Below, piece by piece: positions 1 through 10,794 of a stretch of 64,000 nucleotides of DNA (the stretch's first letter is position 1; every line of letters starts with the position of its first letter). The position numbers and the translations under genes were made by a program. The stretch is from NCBI GenBank assembly GCA_021234155.1, contig JAJEKV010000045.1, forward strand, positions 8,543,105 to 8,607,104. The letters run 5' to 3'. The notes below the pieces were generated by a model that made no database searches, was not told the DNA's origin, and saw only the letters and a list, made by a program, of their open reading frames with translations. Source of the DNA: Isoetes taiwanensis. Taxonomy: Eukaryota > Streptophyta > Lycopodiopsida > Isoetales > Isoetaceae.

Positions 1-299
1 AAGGTGGTTGGGAGCATCATATGTCTAACTTGATGCTATGCTACCATCTGGCACATATAGAAATTGCTTCCTTTTTCTTCTGTCTTTATTTTTTTTATTT
101 TATACGTAATTGTGGCGTATGGCAAGATACATACTGATAATGCCTAAGTAAAAAATTCGAACTATTTAGATCCAACTTGGCCAAGGCATGGCCTAGGTGC
201 AGAATGTGTTTGAATGAGTTTCTCTCTCTTGTTGCTATATAGGAACCCAAAAAATAACTAATTATAATTCAAGTGGTTGTAGATTCGGGGATGTAGTGG

Positions 300-762
300 T
301 GCAACGTTCCTAACCGACATGCCCTTAACCAACTGGGCAAAACCGTCTAGAAGTTTATGAGTAGTCGCTTCTACCCATTTATGCCGGTGTCTCGGGAACG
401 CCCCACAGGCACATTCGAATACTCGAGCGGTCTACCATGGGCCCGTTACAGTCTCTCCCACTAGAACTATGCTCGTCCTCGAGCATCCAAGGCTATACCA
501 TGTCTACGTCATACAATGTCACAATAATTACTAAGTCTTTGCAAATTACCCATGCATATAGGCACCCATGGAGACTCGAACTCGAGACCTGCTCTGATAC
601 CAACTGTGACATTTCTAACCGACATGCCCTTAACCAACTGGGCAAAACCGTCTAGATGTTTATGAGTAGTCGCTTCTACCCATTTATGCCGGTGTCTCGG
701 GAACGCCCCACAGACACATTCAAGGTTCGAATACTCGAGCGGTCTACCATGGGCCCGTTACA
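300..762 (-). mobile_element. Complete TRIM retrotransposon
   Basis: Two LTR-like direct repeats (300-450 and 605-762) flank a 154-bp non-coding interior. Each LTR starts with TG and ends in GTTACA. The interior ends at the right with GCTCTGATACCA (591-602), the reverse complement of a tRNA-iMet primer-binding site, so the element reads on the minus strand. A purine-rich tract lies next to the left LTR at about 451-467. AGTGG is present on both sides (295-299, 763-767) as a perfect 5-bp target-site duplication. There is no coding capacity, as is usual for a TRIM, so it must use proteins from another LTR element. The LTRs differ at several sites and by a short indel, so the insertion is not recent. 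The same family forms the array at 49.8-51.1 kb. Confidence 0.88.
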
Positions 763-824
763 AGTGGTTGGCATTAATAGGACAATTCTTAATCCGGTTA
801 TGGCCTATGGTCTGAGCAATGGTG

Positions 825-885
825 ATTTATGCATTCATATCAAATCCCCTTGAAACCCCCCATTATTGTGCTACATATTTATAAA
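825..885 (+). repeat. Fragment of the 430-bp pol III-box repeat
   Basis: This short piece matches the segment around 26731-26771 of the tandem array (a conserved run from CATATCAAATCCCC to GCTACATAT). It is an isolated partial copy just to the right of the TRIM. Confidence 0.6.
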
Positions 886-1540
886 TAAGCTAGTGGCTAA
901 AACTTTAGATGGGCACTTCGTTCCTAAGGATTTTTAACAACTCCAAATGGGCATTTTCTAGACTTTTGCCAAATTTGTATTGATCAAAATAGTTTATGAA
1001 AATATATAGGAGCTTTTATTTGAGCTAGAGTTTGTTTTATTGTTTGTAAACCTTCAACTTACCTAAGTTAAATTACATGGATAATTTTTCTAACTCTAGC
1101 TAACGTGGATTCAAGATTCATAGAATATGGTTTGATTTATTGCTCCTTATTGCTCCTTCACAGTAAAAATTCTAGAGAGGTGTTTCGAGTTTTGCTATGC
1201 ACAATTTACAAGATTGCATTCCAATCTGAAATTGATACTCGAGCAATTGTTTGCACTCCTTTGAAACAAATTTGGACGGAAAGGGAGAGTGATTATGTCA
1301 TTACAAGGGTTTCCATGATCTAGAGGTACACTATACATGAATGGGAGCATCATTTTGAATGTACTGCTAGCCCCAATTCTTTCTTCTTCTTTGATATAGT
1401 TTAAGGTTAACATCTAATAATGAGTCGAGGGAGTGTCCAATCTGATTATGCACGAGGCAAAATCATATAGAGCTAGCATATCATAAAGACAAAGACAAAA
1501 GATTTGTTAGAAAGGGCAACAATCCTCTGCTGCAAGGGTA
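886..1540. other. No gene seen
   Basis: AT-rich sequence with short overlapping ORFs on both strands and no recognisable domain. Confidence 0.6.
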
Positions 1541-2640
1541 CTAGAGTCCTTTTGTCATCTTATCATAGTCCTTCCTTGGCCCTCTTTTAGACCAGTTATT
1601 AGAAGCCTCTTCAATGTCTCCTGCCTTCTCGTCCTTACATTCTTGAAGAATATCCGAATAGGCCTTTAACAAATTGACACGAATCCATGAAGCATCTTCC
1701 AAAGGCTTACCAATAAATTTAAGTTGCTTAGAACCACTAGTGGATTTGTCACTCAAATTTTGGCTCACTTATCTGCCCTACTTGAGACAAATATGTTTCT
1801 TGATAAGCTTTAAAATGAGTTATTAAGAACATCATCCATTTTCCAACCTTGAGGTAATCTCAACTTATCTCCATTATGATTGACCACCTTATGTCTCTAA
1901 ATGGCCCATGGAATTGAGGTGCCAACTTAAGGTTTTTCTTGCACTTATCCTTCTTAAAGTGGCATTTTTGCATCCTCATCCACACTCAATCTCCTTCTTG
2001 AAAAGTCATTTCTTGCTCTATCTTAGATGGTATCTTCTAAAATGTTGACTGGAAGCCTGAAGCAAAATTATAAGATCTTTATGCTCAAGAATAAAATCAT
2101 CAGCAACTGAAATATCATCATACACTGCAAAGAAAAGCTCTCAAACATGATGATCATAGACTGCTTGAAAATGTGTGATCTTATTAATAGATTGAATAGA
2201 ATTATTTCAATACTAAACAAGTAAGGTTTCCAATGTTTCTGATGTTCATGGACAAATCCCCTTAAGATGGAAGAAATAATCTTATTTACCACCTTGAATT
2301 GTCATCAGTCTGCAGATGAAAAGCAGTAGAGATGCTTAGTTTTTTTTTTTTTTTATTGCATAAATAGTACCTTCCAAAATTTGCTAAAATCTCTGTCTGA
2401 CACAATGATTTTAGGCAAACCATATAGATGAAATATCCTTTTGATAAAAATTGTCACCGTTGTTAACTTATTTAAACAAGGATTAAAGTGTGCTTGCCTA
2501 ATCAAACAATCTACGATTACTAAAATCATCCAAAAGCTCATTTGGAAAATCCATAATAAAATCCATAATAATTTGTTCCAAGCTTACTTTATAGAATAGG
2601 TAGGTAAAGGTATACCATGAGGTTTCTTGGTTGTTTTAGC
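1541..2640 (-). pseudogene. Decayed Ty3/gypsy integrase and chromodomain fragment
   Basis: The minus strand carries degraded integrase. The 2353-2541 ORF keeps the core pattern from VIVDCL to HLYGLPKIIVSDRDF, with the second catalytic Asp in SDRD. The 2068-2292 ORF keeps the region after the DDE Glu (VNKIISSILRGF). The 1541-1768 ORF resembles a chromodomain end (GKPLEDASWI). Frames are broken by stops and indels. No LTRs could be assigned. It is a remnant of a chromovirus-like element distinct from the one at 3346-9360. Confidence 0.7.
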
Positions 2641-2899
2641 CAGTCAAGTTAAATATAGTTCAATCTTAGCCAAGGTTGCAATGACCCCAGGGTAACTAGC
2701 AATTGGTGCATCACAAATTTCCTAAAGAATCAGGTTTGAAAGACACAAGCAATAAGTAACTTTAGACCTTTATATAAGAAATCATTAATTATCTGATATC
2801 GAAAAGTATTATCAGTTTAAGCTATCAACCGGATATCTTCATAATCTGGATCAATTGCATATAGTTGTTTCATTTCATCTGAATGATGAGATCTTAGCA

Positions 2900-3345
2900 C
2901 CTTCTAAAAGTAAACGATGTGCCGATCCAGGGCTGCTCTCTGAAGAGGTAAGAAACCTGTCTTTTGTAGCATGATCTGATATGGTATCGTGGACATCACC
3001 CCCAGTGCTCGGGCCAAAAAGGATTTATGTACCTGCTCCAAATCATTCCAGTTAGCAGGAGACACCACGGGGCCCCAGACCTTGATCTCTTATAAAAAGA
3101 ATAGGCTCCATCAAGACCTTGAACAGGTGCGACTGATGGGTCCAGTCATATAACTCTGCTCTGCGATTGTTGTTCTGTATGGCATACAACACCTTTCAGC
3201 CTGCTATCGCCCCTAAACGGATGGAAGCATCCCACTACATACTAGAGGGGAACTGCACTCCCAATATTTATAGGTGGATTTCACTTTCACATTTTGCCCT
3301 TCGGTAACTGAAGAAGGCGTGAGGATGGAGGACCACCTTAATCTT
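2900..3345 (-). pseudogene. LINE family 3 reverse transcriptase, 3' part, left of the chromovirus
   Basis: On the minus strand this segment translates, with frameshifts, to the part of the RT after the catalytic motifs. Its features are a K-Y-L-G-like box, a segment equivalent to PISRT, and LPLQRAALDRHIVYF. The same residues are seen in the plus-strand copy near 31.1-31.35 kb. It continues across the chromovirus into 9361. Joining the two flanks restores the family motif NLAKTK, so the chromovirus inserted into this LINE. Confidence 0.7.
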
Positions 3346-3861
3346 TGTCATGAACCTACTCGAAAAACAAGGAAAATACGTGGAAAATACGCATGAAATA
3401 CGGGAGAAATATGCCAAGATCGGCAAAGAATCTGATATATGAACAGGAATCAATAATACAATAGCCCGAAGGCAAGCAGGAATACAAGACAGATGCCTAG
3501 AAGGCTCAAGACTGGCGTTGAACCGGAATGGTTCGACAAGAAGGAAGTGCCTCCTTATATATCTAAGCCGACGGTCAAGATCGCGCCACTCCAATGGATG
3601 AGATCGCGCCAAGTGTCGCGCATTTAAGTTCTAGGATATTCTAGAACCTCTTGGAGATAGTCCCACATATAAGAAAGACGTGAAGGAATCTCTTCAACAA
3701 GTATTGGTAGCGCACTTGGCAAGGGTGTGTGACTCGCAACTGGAAGGTTACGAGTTCAAACCCTGTCTTGTGCAACTACTCTTTTGCATCTGTGTGACGA
3801 CCATCTTTTGTACATACGAGTATAATGATCGTATGATACGAATATCCATATGGTCGTCACA
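3346..3861 (-). repeat. 3' LTR of the chromovirus
   Basis: It starts TGTCATGAACC and ends GGTCGTCACA on the plus strand and pairs with 8841-9360. Differences from the other LTR include a 4-bp indel (CGCGCATTTAAG against CGCGCATGCATTTAAG) and about a dozen substitutions. It holds a tRNA-like segment on the plus strand (3701-3775), reported separately. Confidence 0.92.
3701..3775 (+). promoter_or_regulatory. Pol III A/B-box-like segment inside the LTR
   Basis: On the plus strand TAGCGCACTTG (3708-3718) fits the A-box consensus TRGYNNANNNG, and GTTCAAACC (3754-3762) fits the B-box GWTCRANNC. They lie 46 bp apart, a tRNA-like spacing. The same pair is in the other LTR near 9200-9275. It is antisense to the retrotransposon. 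It could be a captured tRNA-derived SINE head or a chance fit. Transcription is not shown. Confidence 0.5.
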
Positions 3862-4321
3862 CCATCCCCCTCCTACGACGGCGACGAGTCCTCGGAGCTG
3901 TGGCCGGAGTACTCAAACTTGGCTTGTTCGGGTAACGTCGGTGAAACTCCGCAATCTTGTCAGGCGCATTAGTCAGATTCTCGGCAGGCTCCCAGGTTCT
4001 ATCACTTGGTGAGTAACCTTCCCAATCAACAAAGTAATACAATCGTCGACGAAGAAACTTGGAGTACAGAATCTCTCGAACCTCGAACTCCTCATGATCA
4101 TCGATCTCGACTGGTGGTGGAGGTGGAGGTACTCGATCCGGAAATGGATTCACCATATAGGGTTCTAACAAAGACACATGGAACACTGGGTGAAGCCGAA
4201 CGGATGGCGGAAGTTCCAGACGGAAAGCAGCATCACCAACTCGGTCAATGATCCGATAGGGACCTAAGCGCCGGTAGTCGAGCTTGTTACAAGGGCGAGC
4301 TGTCGACAAATCCCGACGCAA
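3857..4321 (-). CDS. Chromovirus integrase C-terminus with chromodomain
   Basis: This 154-residue ORF begins in the integrase C-terminal domain (LGPYRIIDRVGDAAFRLELP, then HPVFHVSLLEPY). It continues into a chromodomain of about 50 residues, from EFEVREILYSKF through YYFVDWEGYSPSDRTWEP to NLTNAPDKIAEFHRRY. The aromatic positions of the methyl-lysine cage look kept (Y/F, W, W). Chromodomains in this family steer integration to chromatin with methylated histones. The C-terminus is basic (a run of arginines) and runs into the 3' LTR by a few bases. In the active element it would be the end of the Pol polyprotein. Confidence 0.9.
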   Translation of the reverse strand: MRRDLSTARPCNKLDYRRLGPYRIIDRVGDAAFRLELPPSVRLHPVFHVSLLEPYMVNPFPDRVPPPPPPVEIDDHEEFEVREILYSKFLRRRLYYFVDWEGYSPSDRTWEPAENLTNAPDKIAEFHRRYPNKPSLSTPATAPRTRRRRRRGMV

Positions 4322-4601
4322 GAGCCAAACCAGATCACCAACTGCAAAATGAGGAGCGTCCTGACGATGCTGATCTGCATGATAACGATAACGTGCTTGG
4401 GCCTGGAGAAGATGGTGCCAAGATCATCCCGGAGCATGCGAGCTTCGAGCTTGTCCTCCGACCGGATTGACCGAAATCATATCCAAGAGCAATCAAAGAC
4501 CACCGGGGATGCATGCCGAAATTAATAAAGAACGGAGTCTAGCCTGTGGAGGCATGGACAGAATTATTATAAGCAAATTCCGCCGTAGCCAATCAACCCG
4601 A

Positions 4602-5401
4602 TCATCCCGGCGATAATTGATGAAGCATCGCAAATACTTTACTCAAGGGTTTGATTAGTGCGCTCCACCGTCCATTGGTCTCTGGGTGATGTCCGGAAGA
4701 GAGCGAACGTTCCACATGCAAGAGTTGCAATAGACGCTTCCAAAAACTGGCAACAAATTGAGGGCCGCGGTCATTGACAATGTTATCTGGTAAGCCATGG
4801 AGTCGAACCACCTCTCTCGGCAAGAGAACCTGCTGCGGGCTTCACTAGAGATAGAAGTGCTGCAAGGAATGAAATGTGTCATCTTGGAAAAACGGTCAAC
4901 AACAACAAGGATGGCGTCATGGCCCTGTGAGGATGGAAGCTCGACAATAAAATCCACTGAAATACTCTTCCAAGGACCGGCTGGAACTGGTAAAGGCTGA
5001 AGCAAGCCATGAGGAAGATGCCTTGGAACCTTGGCTCGACAGCAGATGTCACAGGATCGAATAAAAGCTTCGACAGAGCTTACGAAGACACGCCACCAAT
5101 ACTCTCGACTAATAAGTTCAAGAGTCTTGGCTACTCCAAAGTGTCCGGCCATAGGTGAATCATGGCAAGCCTGAAGAACCTGAAGCCTAGAAGCACCATC
5201 TGGCACATATAGAAGCCCATCATGGAGCAGGAGTCCATCGCGAACCTCAAAACGATCATAGTCTGATCCCATCTGCTGAGAAGATGATGCAGCGCCAATA
5301 TGTGAGAATACATCTTGAGCCAATGGATCGGAGGGCAGAGATGCTCGAACAGACTCCAACAAGGCTGTATCATGAGGCCTCTCGAACAAAGTGAGAGCCA
5401 T
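4602..5401 (-). pseudogene. Chromovirus integrase zinc-binding and catalytic core
   Basis: Two overlapping ORFs (4655-5401 and 4602-4823) together cover the integrase. The HHCC zinc finger is seen as CHDSPMAGHFG and CDICCRAK. The core follows, with the first catalytic Asp in SVDFIVELP. VVVDRFSKMTHFIPC leads to a frame change. The second ORF has VNDRGPQF, with the second Asp, and SSGHHPETNGR, with the catalytic Glu. At least one frameshift separates the two halves, so no single protein is made. The last stretch before the C-terminal domain (4322-4600) has further stops. Confidence 0.9.
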
Positions 5402-5485
5402 AAGCTGGAACCGATCAGGCCCTAAAATAACCTGTGATTGCTGATCATATGCAGGATCACCTAGTTTGGGCTCGAGGTAGGAGCG

Positions 5486-5981
5486 TCAAGACAAGGCATC
5501 AGGCTTTCCTTGGAGGGATCCAGGACGGTACTTGATCACGAAATCAATCCGGAATAATACTTGAGTATGCCACCGGGCCGGCGGCGGTTGAGCACTTTTC
5601 GGCGGACTGAAAATATTCGAGATTTCGGTGATCTGTGTAGACTGTGACCTTATAAGGAGATCCCTCCAGGAAACGTCTCCACTCCTCAAAAGAATCCACT
5701 ATCGCCAACAACTCCTTGTCATAAATGGGATAGTTGATTTCAGCAGCCTGAAACTTTCTTGAGTGATAGGCGATTGGATGCAATTCATGGTCATCCCCCT
5801 CCTGTGACAGGATCCCACCAAGCGCAAAATCAGAAGCATCTGCTTCGACAACATATGGGCGCAAAGGATCTGCATGAGCAAGAACTGGCGCCGTGGTGAA
5901 AGCATGCTTCAGGGTAACAAAAGCAGATTCCGCTTCCACAGTCCATTCAAATGGCACGTCCTTGACCGTGAGGCGTGTCAA
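5486..5981 (-). pseudogene. Chromovirus RNase H domain
   Basis: The 5544-5981 ORF shows a typical Ty3 RNase H: VEADASDFALGGILSQ with the first acidic residue, YDKELLAIVDSFEEWRRFL with the second, and VYTDHRNLEYF. After a frameshift the end of the domain appears in 5486-5689 (DFVIKYRPGSLQGKPDALS). It is directly upstream of the integrase on the minus strand. Confidence 0.9.
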
Positions 5982-5999
5982 AGGAAGAGCAATCTCCGA

Positions 6000-6960
6000 A
6001 TAATCCCGGATGAAATGCCGATAGAAATTGGCAAACCCGAGAAAACACTGAACATCTCAAACGGATGAAGGTGTTTGCCACTCCAGAACAGTGCTAACCT
6101 TTTCGGGGTCCATAGAGACTCCATGTGGAGTGATGCGATAGCCAAGGAATTCCACATTATCCTGCTCGAACTGACATTTCTCAAGTTTGGCATATAATCC
6201 ATGCTCACGAAGCTTCTGAAGGACCTGTCGAACATGCCTCTCATGTTCTTCGAGAGTCTTAGAATAAACAAGAATATCATCCAGATAGATGATAACAAAA
6301 GTGTCTAAGAACTCTCGAAAACATCATTGGCCATATCTTTGAATATTTAAGGGCATTGGTAAGTCCAAACGGCATAACTGTGTACTTCGAAATGGCCATA
6401 CCGAGAATACGAAAAAGTCATTTTCCACTCATCACCCTCCCGGATCCGAATAAGATTGTAGGCACCCCAAGATCAATCTTAAGTAAAATAGTCGCACCTT
6501 GAAGTCGCCTCCAACAACTCGATCGAGGAAGCGGATACCGATTCGGTACCGTGATTTTGTTGAGGCCGCGATAATCAACGACCAGCCGAAGCGAATCATC
6601 CTTCTTTTGACAAAGAAGATAGGCGCCCCAATAGGGGGACCGAGAATGTCGAATGAAGCCGCTGGGCTAGATTCTCCTCAATATAATCCCGCAAACCTTC
6701 AACTCAAGGAGAGATAGCCCATATATCGGACCATATGGCGCGCCGTCCCCCCGCTGCAAATCAATAGGACAATCATATGGACGATGCTCGAGTTTATCGG
6801 CCTTGACTTTGTCAAACACATCGGAAAGAAATCGCCATATTTATCCGAAGCATTGGAGCAGCTTCGATGGTGCCGAAAACTAGTCGACGGTGAACTCGAT
6901 TGCAAATACCGAACTTGGATCTTGCCTTCTAGATTTATCGAACTCGCTAAGAGAAATCTT
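6000..6960 (-). pseudogene. Chromovirus reverse transcriptase, frameshifted
   Basis: The RT is spread over several short minus-strand frames. Recognisable blocks are DYRGLNKITVPNRYPLP, a KIDLG block, VMPFGLTNAL, and the catalytic YLDD encoded at about 6276-6287 (in IIYLDDILVYSKT). The 5978-6298 ORF carries the following part in a shifted frame. Frameshifts and small deletions lie around 6300-6560. The catalytic aspartates remain but the reading frame is lost. Confidence 0.85.
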
Positions 6961-6999
6961 CGAGATACGAAACTGAGGGCATGAAGAAGCCTCTACAAA

Positions 7000-7195
7000 A
7001 GCAGGAGCAGGAACATGAGCAAGAACATGAAGGTGAGAAGGAGCAATTGGAACATGAACTGGAGCATGAACTGGATCAAGAACTGGAGCAGAAACAGGGA
7101 CTGGATCAAGAGCTAGAGCAGGAACAGGGACTGGAGCAAGAACTGGAGCAGGAACAGAGACTGGAGCAAGAACTGGAGCAGGAACAGAACCGAAT
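7000..7195 (-). repeat. Tandem repeats coding a Pro/Ala/Val-rich linker
   Basis: A short imperfect repeat (GAGCAGGAACAGGGACTG type, about 18-36 bp period) runs for roughly 190 bp. On the coding strand it reads as alternating Pro-Val and Ala-Pro steps. This is a low-complexity linker between protease and RT. The plus-strand reading, a Gln/Glu/Leu-rich ORF at 6981-7214, is a shadow. Confidence 0.7.
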
Positions 7196-7565
7196 CGAGC
7201 GTAAACCGAGCTAGAGCTGAGACATCATCAAGAATATGATCAGAATCTAGGGCATGAACTGGAGCAGAGGCAAGAGGCGGATCAGAACATGGAACAACAA
7301 GGACGAAGTCAGGGGCCCACGATACTGCACGGATCGAAGTCGATGTTGGTGTAGAGACTTGATCTGCTGATGAAGTGGAACTAGAGCTAGAACCAACAAA
7401 TCGAATGCGGGTTATGTAGCTCGAGCTAGGGCAGACCCAAGACTATTGGCGCATGAGGGCTAGCAATGAGATTGAAGGAAATACTACAAGAAACTCCCTC
7501 GAACAAAACCTGAAGAGGCGCAGTACATTCTGTGACTGCACCCGAGGAGATCTCTCGTCCATCAA

Positions 7566-7754
7566 TCATTCGACAGAAACAGGATGCTCAACCTTGCTTC
7601 TAGGGATGGCGTGCTTATTGGTGAATGCACTATCCATAAAGCAAGCATTTGCACCACAATCAAGTTGCACCAACACTTGCAATTCTCCAACTTCTGATTT
7701 CAATGATACAGGGATGAAGAATGCCTTGCTGACCTTATCTGATGGAATAAACAT
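7566..7754 (-). pseudogene. Chromovirus aspartic protease, active site DCG
   Basis: The minus-strand frame contains LVQLDCGANACFMDSAF, which aligns with the retroviral protease core where D-S/T-G is expected. Here the middle residue is Cys. DCG is uncommon and may be a mutation (a one-base change from TCT or AGT-type serine codons). Flanking sequence matches a gypsy-type protease before a Pro-rich linker. Confidence 0.75.
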
Positions 7755-7859
7755 GTCAGGAAATGTGGAAGGAGTCTGAGAAAAGGCGGCCAGCCAGGAA
7801 ATGTGGAAGGAGTCTGAGAAAAGGCGGCCAGCCGACGAGAGACTCCTACTACTCGGACC

Positions 7860-8592
7860 GGCCCCTGAAGTTTTCCGACTGATTTAAGCGCTTCACAGGG
7901 CATCCACGAGCGATATGGCCAGCTCCTCCACATTAGAGGCAAAGATTAGCCTCTCTCCGACGTTGCTTCTCGGCGGCAGATAAGGGTCCTCGAATTGCCC
8001 GATCAATCTGCATAGGCTCAGGTCCAGATCTGCTAGATTCTACAGATGAGGCCGGGAAAGGCGTAGCTACAGGCGCTTGTGTAATTGGAAAGACCTGACT
8101 ACGTCTCTCTTGCCTACGTTCGAAGAGCCGATTATCGCATCGAACTGCAAATCTGATGGCTTCTTCCAATCTCTGGGGATCCTCCATAGACAACAACATA
8201 TCTTTGACATCCTCTCGTAACCCCCTTCGGAAATAGTCTCGAAGTGCAATATCATCCCAGGCAGTATCTACTGCAATTTGACGAAATTCTGATGCATATA
8301 CTGAAGCTGGGCGAGAGCCTTGCCTTAAGTTGCAAAGTTTTATGACTGATGTGCGCTGACGATCGGTGTCTCCAAAGCATGCTTCGAGTTCTGCAGTGAA
8401 AGCAGCAAAATCTTGCAACTCAGGGGCTCCTTTCTCCAATAAAGGAGCAAACCAACTTAGAGCTGACCCTGTGAGAAGAGAACCAATCAGCCCCACTTGT
8501 TCTTGAGCTGTGGGATATCTATGAGGATGGAGCTGAATCACAAGCCCGATCTGATTCAAAAAAATCATGAGCTTGGACCGAAAAGCCGTCAA
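7860..8592 (-). pseudogene. Chromovirus Gag, stopped within its zinc knuckle
   Basis: The 7933-8592 ORF is a typical Ty3/gypsy Gag: QVGLIGSLLTGSALSWFAPL, the capsid middle (FGDTDRQRTSVIKLCNLRQG), and FRRGLREDVKDMLLSM. It ends with a basic linker and NLCL. A TAA follows immediately. The same frame then continues CGGAGHIARGCP, so the stop has replaced the residue between the first two cysteines of the CCHC zinc knuckle. Gag would package its own RNA. As it stands this copy lacks the knuckle. The start is uncertain because homologous sequence continues upstream of the first Met. Confidence 0.88.
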
Positions 8593-8840
8593 ACTTCTCC
8601 GGCAGGCTGATCTTTAGGCTCGATAGCCTCAATCCCGAGCTAGAAGCAGATTCATGTGAAGCAATACGTTGTTTAAGCTCTTTATTGTCCAATCAAGAAA
8701 CGGCCGCATACTTGAACAAGCTGCTGGACCTTTGTAATAAAGTCGGAACCTCCTCCATAGATATAAAATCACCAAATATGAGCAAAAACAATGCTTAGGA
8801 TCAGAGCAAACAAGAACCGGTAAGGGATTTCGGTTCAAAC

Positions 8841-9360
8841 TGTCATGAACCTACTCGAAAAACAAGGAAAATACGTGGAAAATACGCAAGAAATACGGGA
8901 GAAATATGCCAAGATCGGCAAAGAATCTGATATATGAACAGGAATCAATAATACAATAGCCCGAAGGCAAGCAGGAATACAAGACAGATGCCTAGAAAGC
9001 TCAAGACTGGCGTTGAACCGGAATGGTTCGACAAGAAGGAAGTGCCTCCTTATATATCTAAGTCGACGGTCAAGATCGCGCCACTCCAATGGATGAGATC
9101 GCGCCAAGTGTCGCGCATGCATTTAAGTTCTAGGATATTCTAGAACCTCTTGGAGATAGTCCCACACATGAGGAAGACGTGAAGGAATGTCCTCAACAAG
9201 TATTGGTAGCGCACTTGGCAAGGGTGTGTGACTCGCAACTGGAAGGTTGCGAGTTCAAATCCTGTCTTGTGCAACTACTCTTTTGCATCTGTGTGACGAC
9301 CATCTTTTGTACATACGAGTATAATGATCGTATGATACGAATATCCGTATGGTCGTCACA
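8841..9360 (-). repeat. 5' LTR of the chromovirus
   Basis: It runs from TGTCATGAACC to GGTCGTCACA and pairs with 3346-3861. The plus-strand A- and B-box-like pair is repeated near 9200-9275. ORFs seen inside both LTRs are LTR sequence, not separate genes. Confidence 0.92.
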
Positions 9361-10500
9361 GTCTTGGCCAGGTTGGCTCTATATTGTGTATTTGCCTTTC
9401 AGCCTACTGTCGCTGTTATAGATACAACTATTCCAATACGTAGTAGCAGTGAACTCCTCTCCCATGTACTTATATTGTTTGTATCACTTTTACACAATGA
9501 ACTTGCTCGGTGAAGCAAGGCTGCCTTTGTTGTCATGAAGACAATCTGAAGAGCAATTTAGCCTTAGTTAAATTGATGCACATTCCAGAATCCTGGCAGA
9601 GGTATAATTTGTATACTTCATTTTGCAACTCCTGGGGGATTTTCAACTGCATTATCTTTCCCACAACTTCTCCCTAGGCAAAATCTACAAAGTAGTAATA
9701 CAGATCCTTCTATTTATTTCTGTTGTCCTCTCTCGAGGCCCACAAGATAGAAATATTATCGATGATGGGGTGTCTAAATCTGAATACTGCCAATATAAGG
9801 GCACCTACCTCCGTGTCCTCTGCTCATGCCATTAATTGCTGCTCAAGAATTTCAGCCAACAGTTTTGCCAACATGATTGTGTTGTAGTTGGGGGTCAGTG
9901 AGAATCCCCCGCCTTATATATTAGAACACACTCAGTTGGCAATCCATTGCGTCGAGACGGGAGAGATGGGGGGGGGATCTTTTTGAAGCGCTCTACCCTA
10001 GAAAATAAGCTAGCCAAGATGGGCATCCCTGCCCACTTTAACCTCTGCTTGAGTCTGCAACCTTGCTGTTTGCGAGATGTTGCAAGCCTTTAGCAACATT
10101 TGCCATATTATAACCAATGTCTGACTTCTCTGTGATGGCACCTGATTCTAAACCCTAATGGGATCATAAAGCTACAGCAAGTACTGCACCCACTATTCTA
10201 AATAGATGTTTCTTGCAGGTTGCAGGTATTTGTATGTCCGACGGTGACCATTCAAGGAGGTCGAACATTTTGGTCGTTATATACTATGCCCTCTTGCCTT
10301 TGAGAAAAGCTTTGTATTGTTTGATTGCCTGTGATCTGGAAGTGGGGTCAAGTTCAGACTACTTGTTTCAAGGAAAGATGGCTAAACATGAATGCCTTCT
10401 TATACATCTTCTTCTAAAGGCACTTTGCAGTACATAGAAGGCCGAGAGAAGGATGGTGACCAAATTGTCAATTTGTTGCTCCAAAGTGAGAGGCTGCAGA
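9361..10500 (-). pseudogene. LINE family 3 reverse transcriptase, right of the chromovirus
   Basis: The minus strand matches the family 3 RT with many stops. It has an N-Y-R type block with AKLLAEILEQQLM, a DNISILWA block equivalent to DHIFILQT, a YYYFVDFA block at the first catalytic Asp, then N-L-T-K-A-K and a Y-M-G-E-E-F box. A second N-L-A-K-T lies right at the chromovirus boundary, so this copy appears rearranged, with an internal deletion and partial duplication. The 5' part (10200-10450) corresponds to the linker before the RT. Confidence 0.6.
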
Positions 10501-10794
10501 ATTACTAATAACTATCTTGTTGATAGCTGGGCATAAGATTCTGCTACGTTGTAATCCAAACGAAGCTGAGGCACATGGAAGGTAGCTTACTATTGGGTCT
10601 CCACAGGTTGGTAGTCTATCTCAGAGAAGGGGGTTAATGATCTGAATCCACCTCTTCATCTCTCTATCGGTTCCCACCTGCAGATGCATGAGAAGGTATA
10701 GATCTTGCTCAGCCATAAGCACATAATCCAACGTTGGATCCACCCCCCTTGATTCTCTAACCCACAAGTATGGGAGGAGGAAGATGGTCATTAT
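10501..10794. other. No gene seen
   Basis: This stretch contains only short ORFs and no recognisable element. It lies between LINE and SINE insertions. Confidence 0.5.

Larger units (their letters stand above)
3346..9360 (-). mobile_element. Nearly complete Ty3/gypsy chromovirus
   Basis: This is a 6.0-kb minus-strand LTR retrotransposon with LTRs at 3346-3861 (3' LTR) and 8841-9360 (5' LTR). They are about 97% identical by eye. Flanking 5-mers ATCTT (3341-3345) and GTCTT (9361-9365) fit a target-site duplication with one change. The order is gag, protease, RT, RNase H, integrase, chromodomain. Several frames are broken, so it is not autonomous as it stands. It sits inside a LINE. The sequence next to the 5' LTR is not the usual iMet primer-binding site, and I could not name its primer. 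Confidence 0.92.

Noticed and set aside
6981-7214. Plus-strand Gln/Glu/Leu repeat protein
   Set aside because: It is the antisense reading of the Pro-rich linker of the chromovirus.
8835-9122. ORF starting MHARHLARSHPLEW, also seen near 3268-3612
   Set aside because: It lies in both LTRs and is LTR sequence without a known domain.
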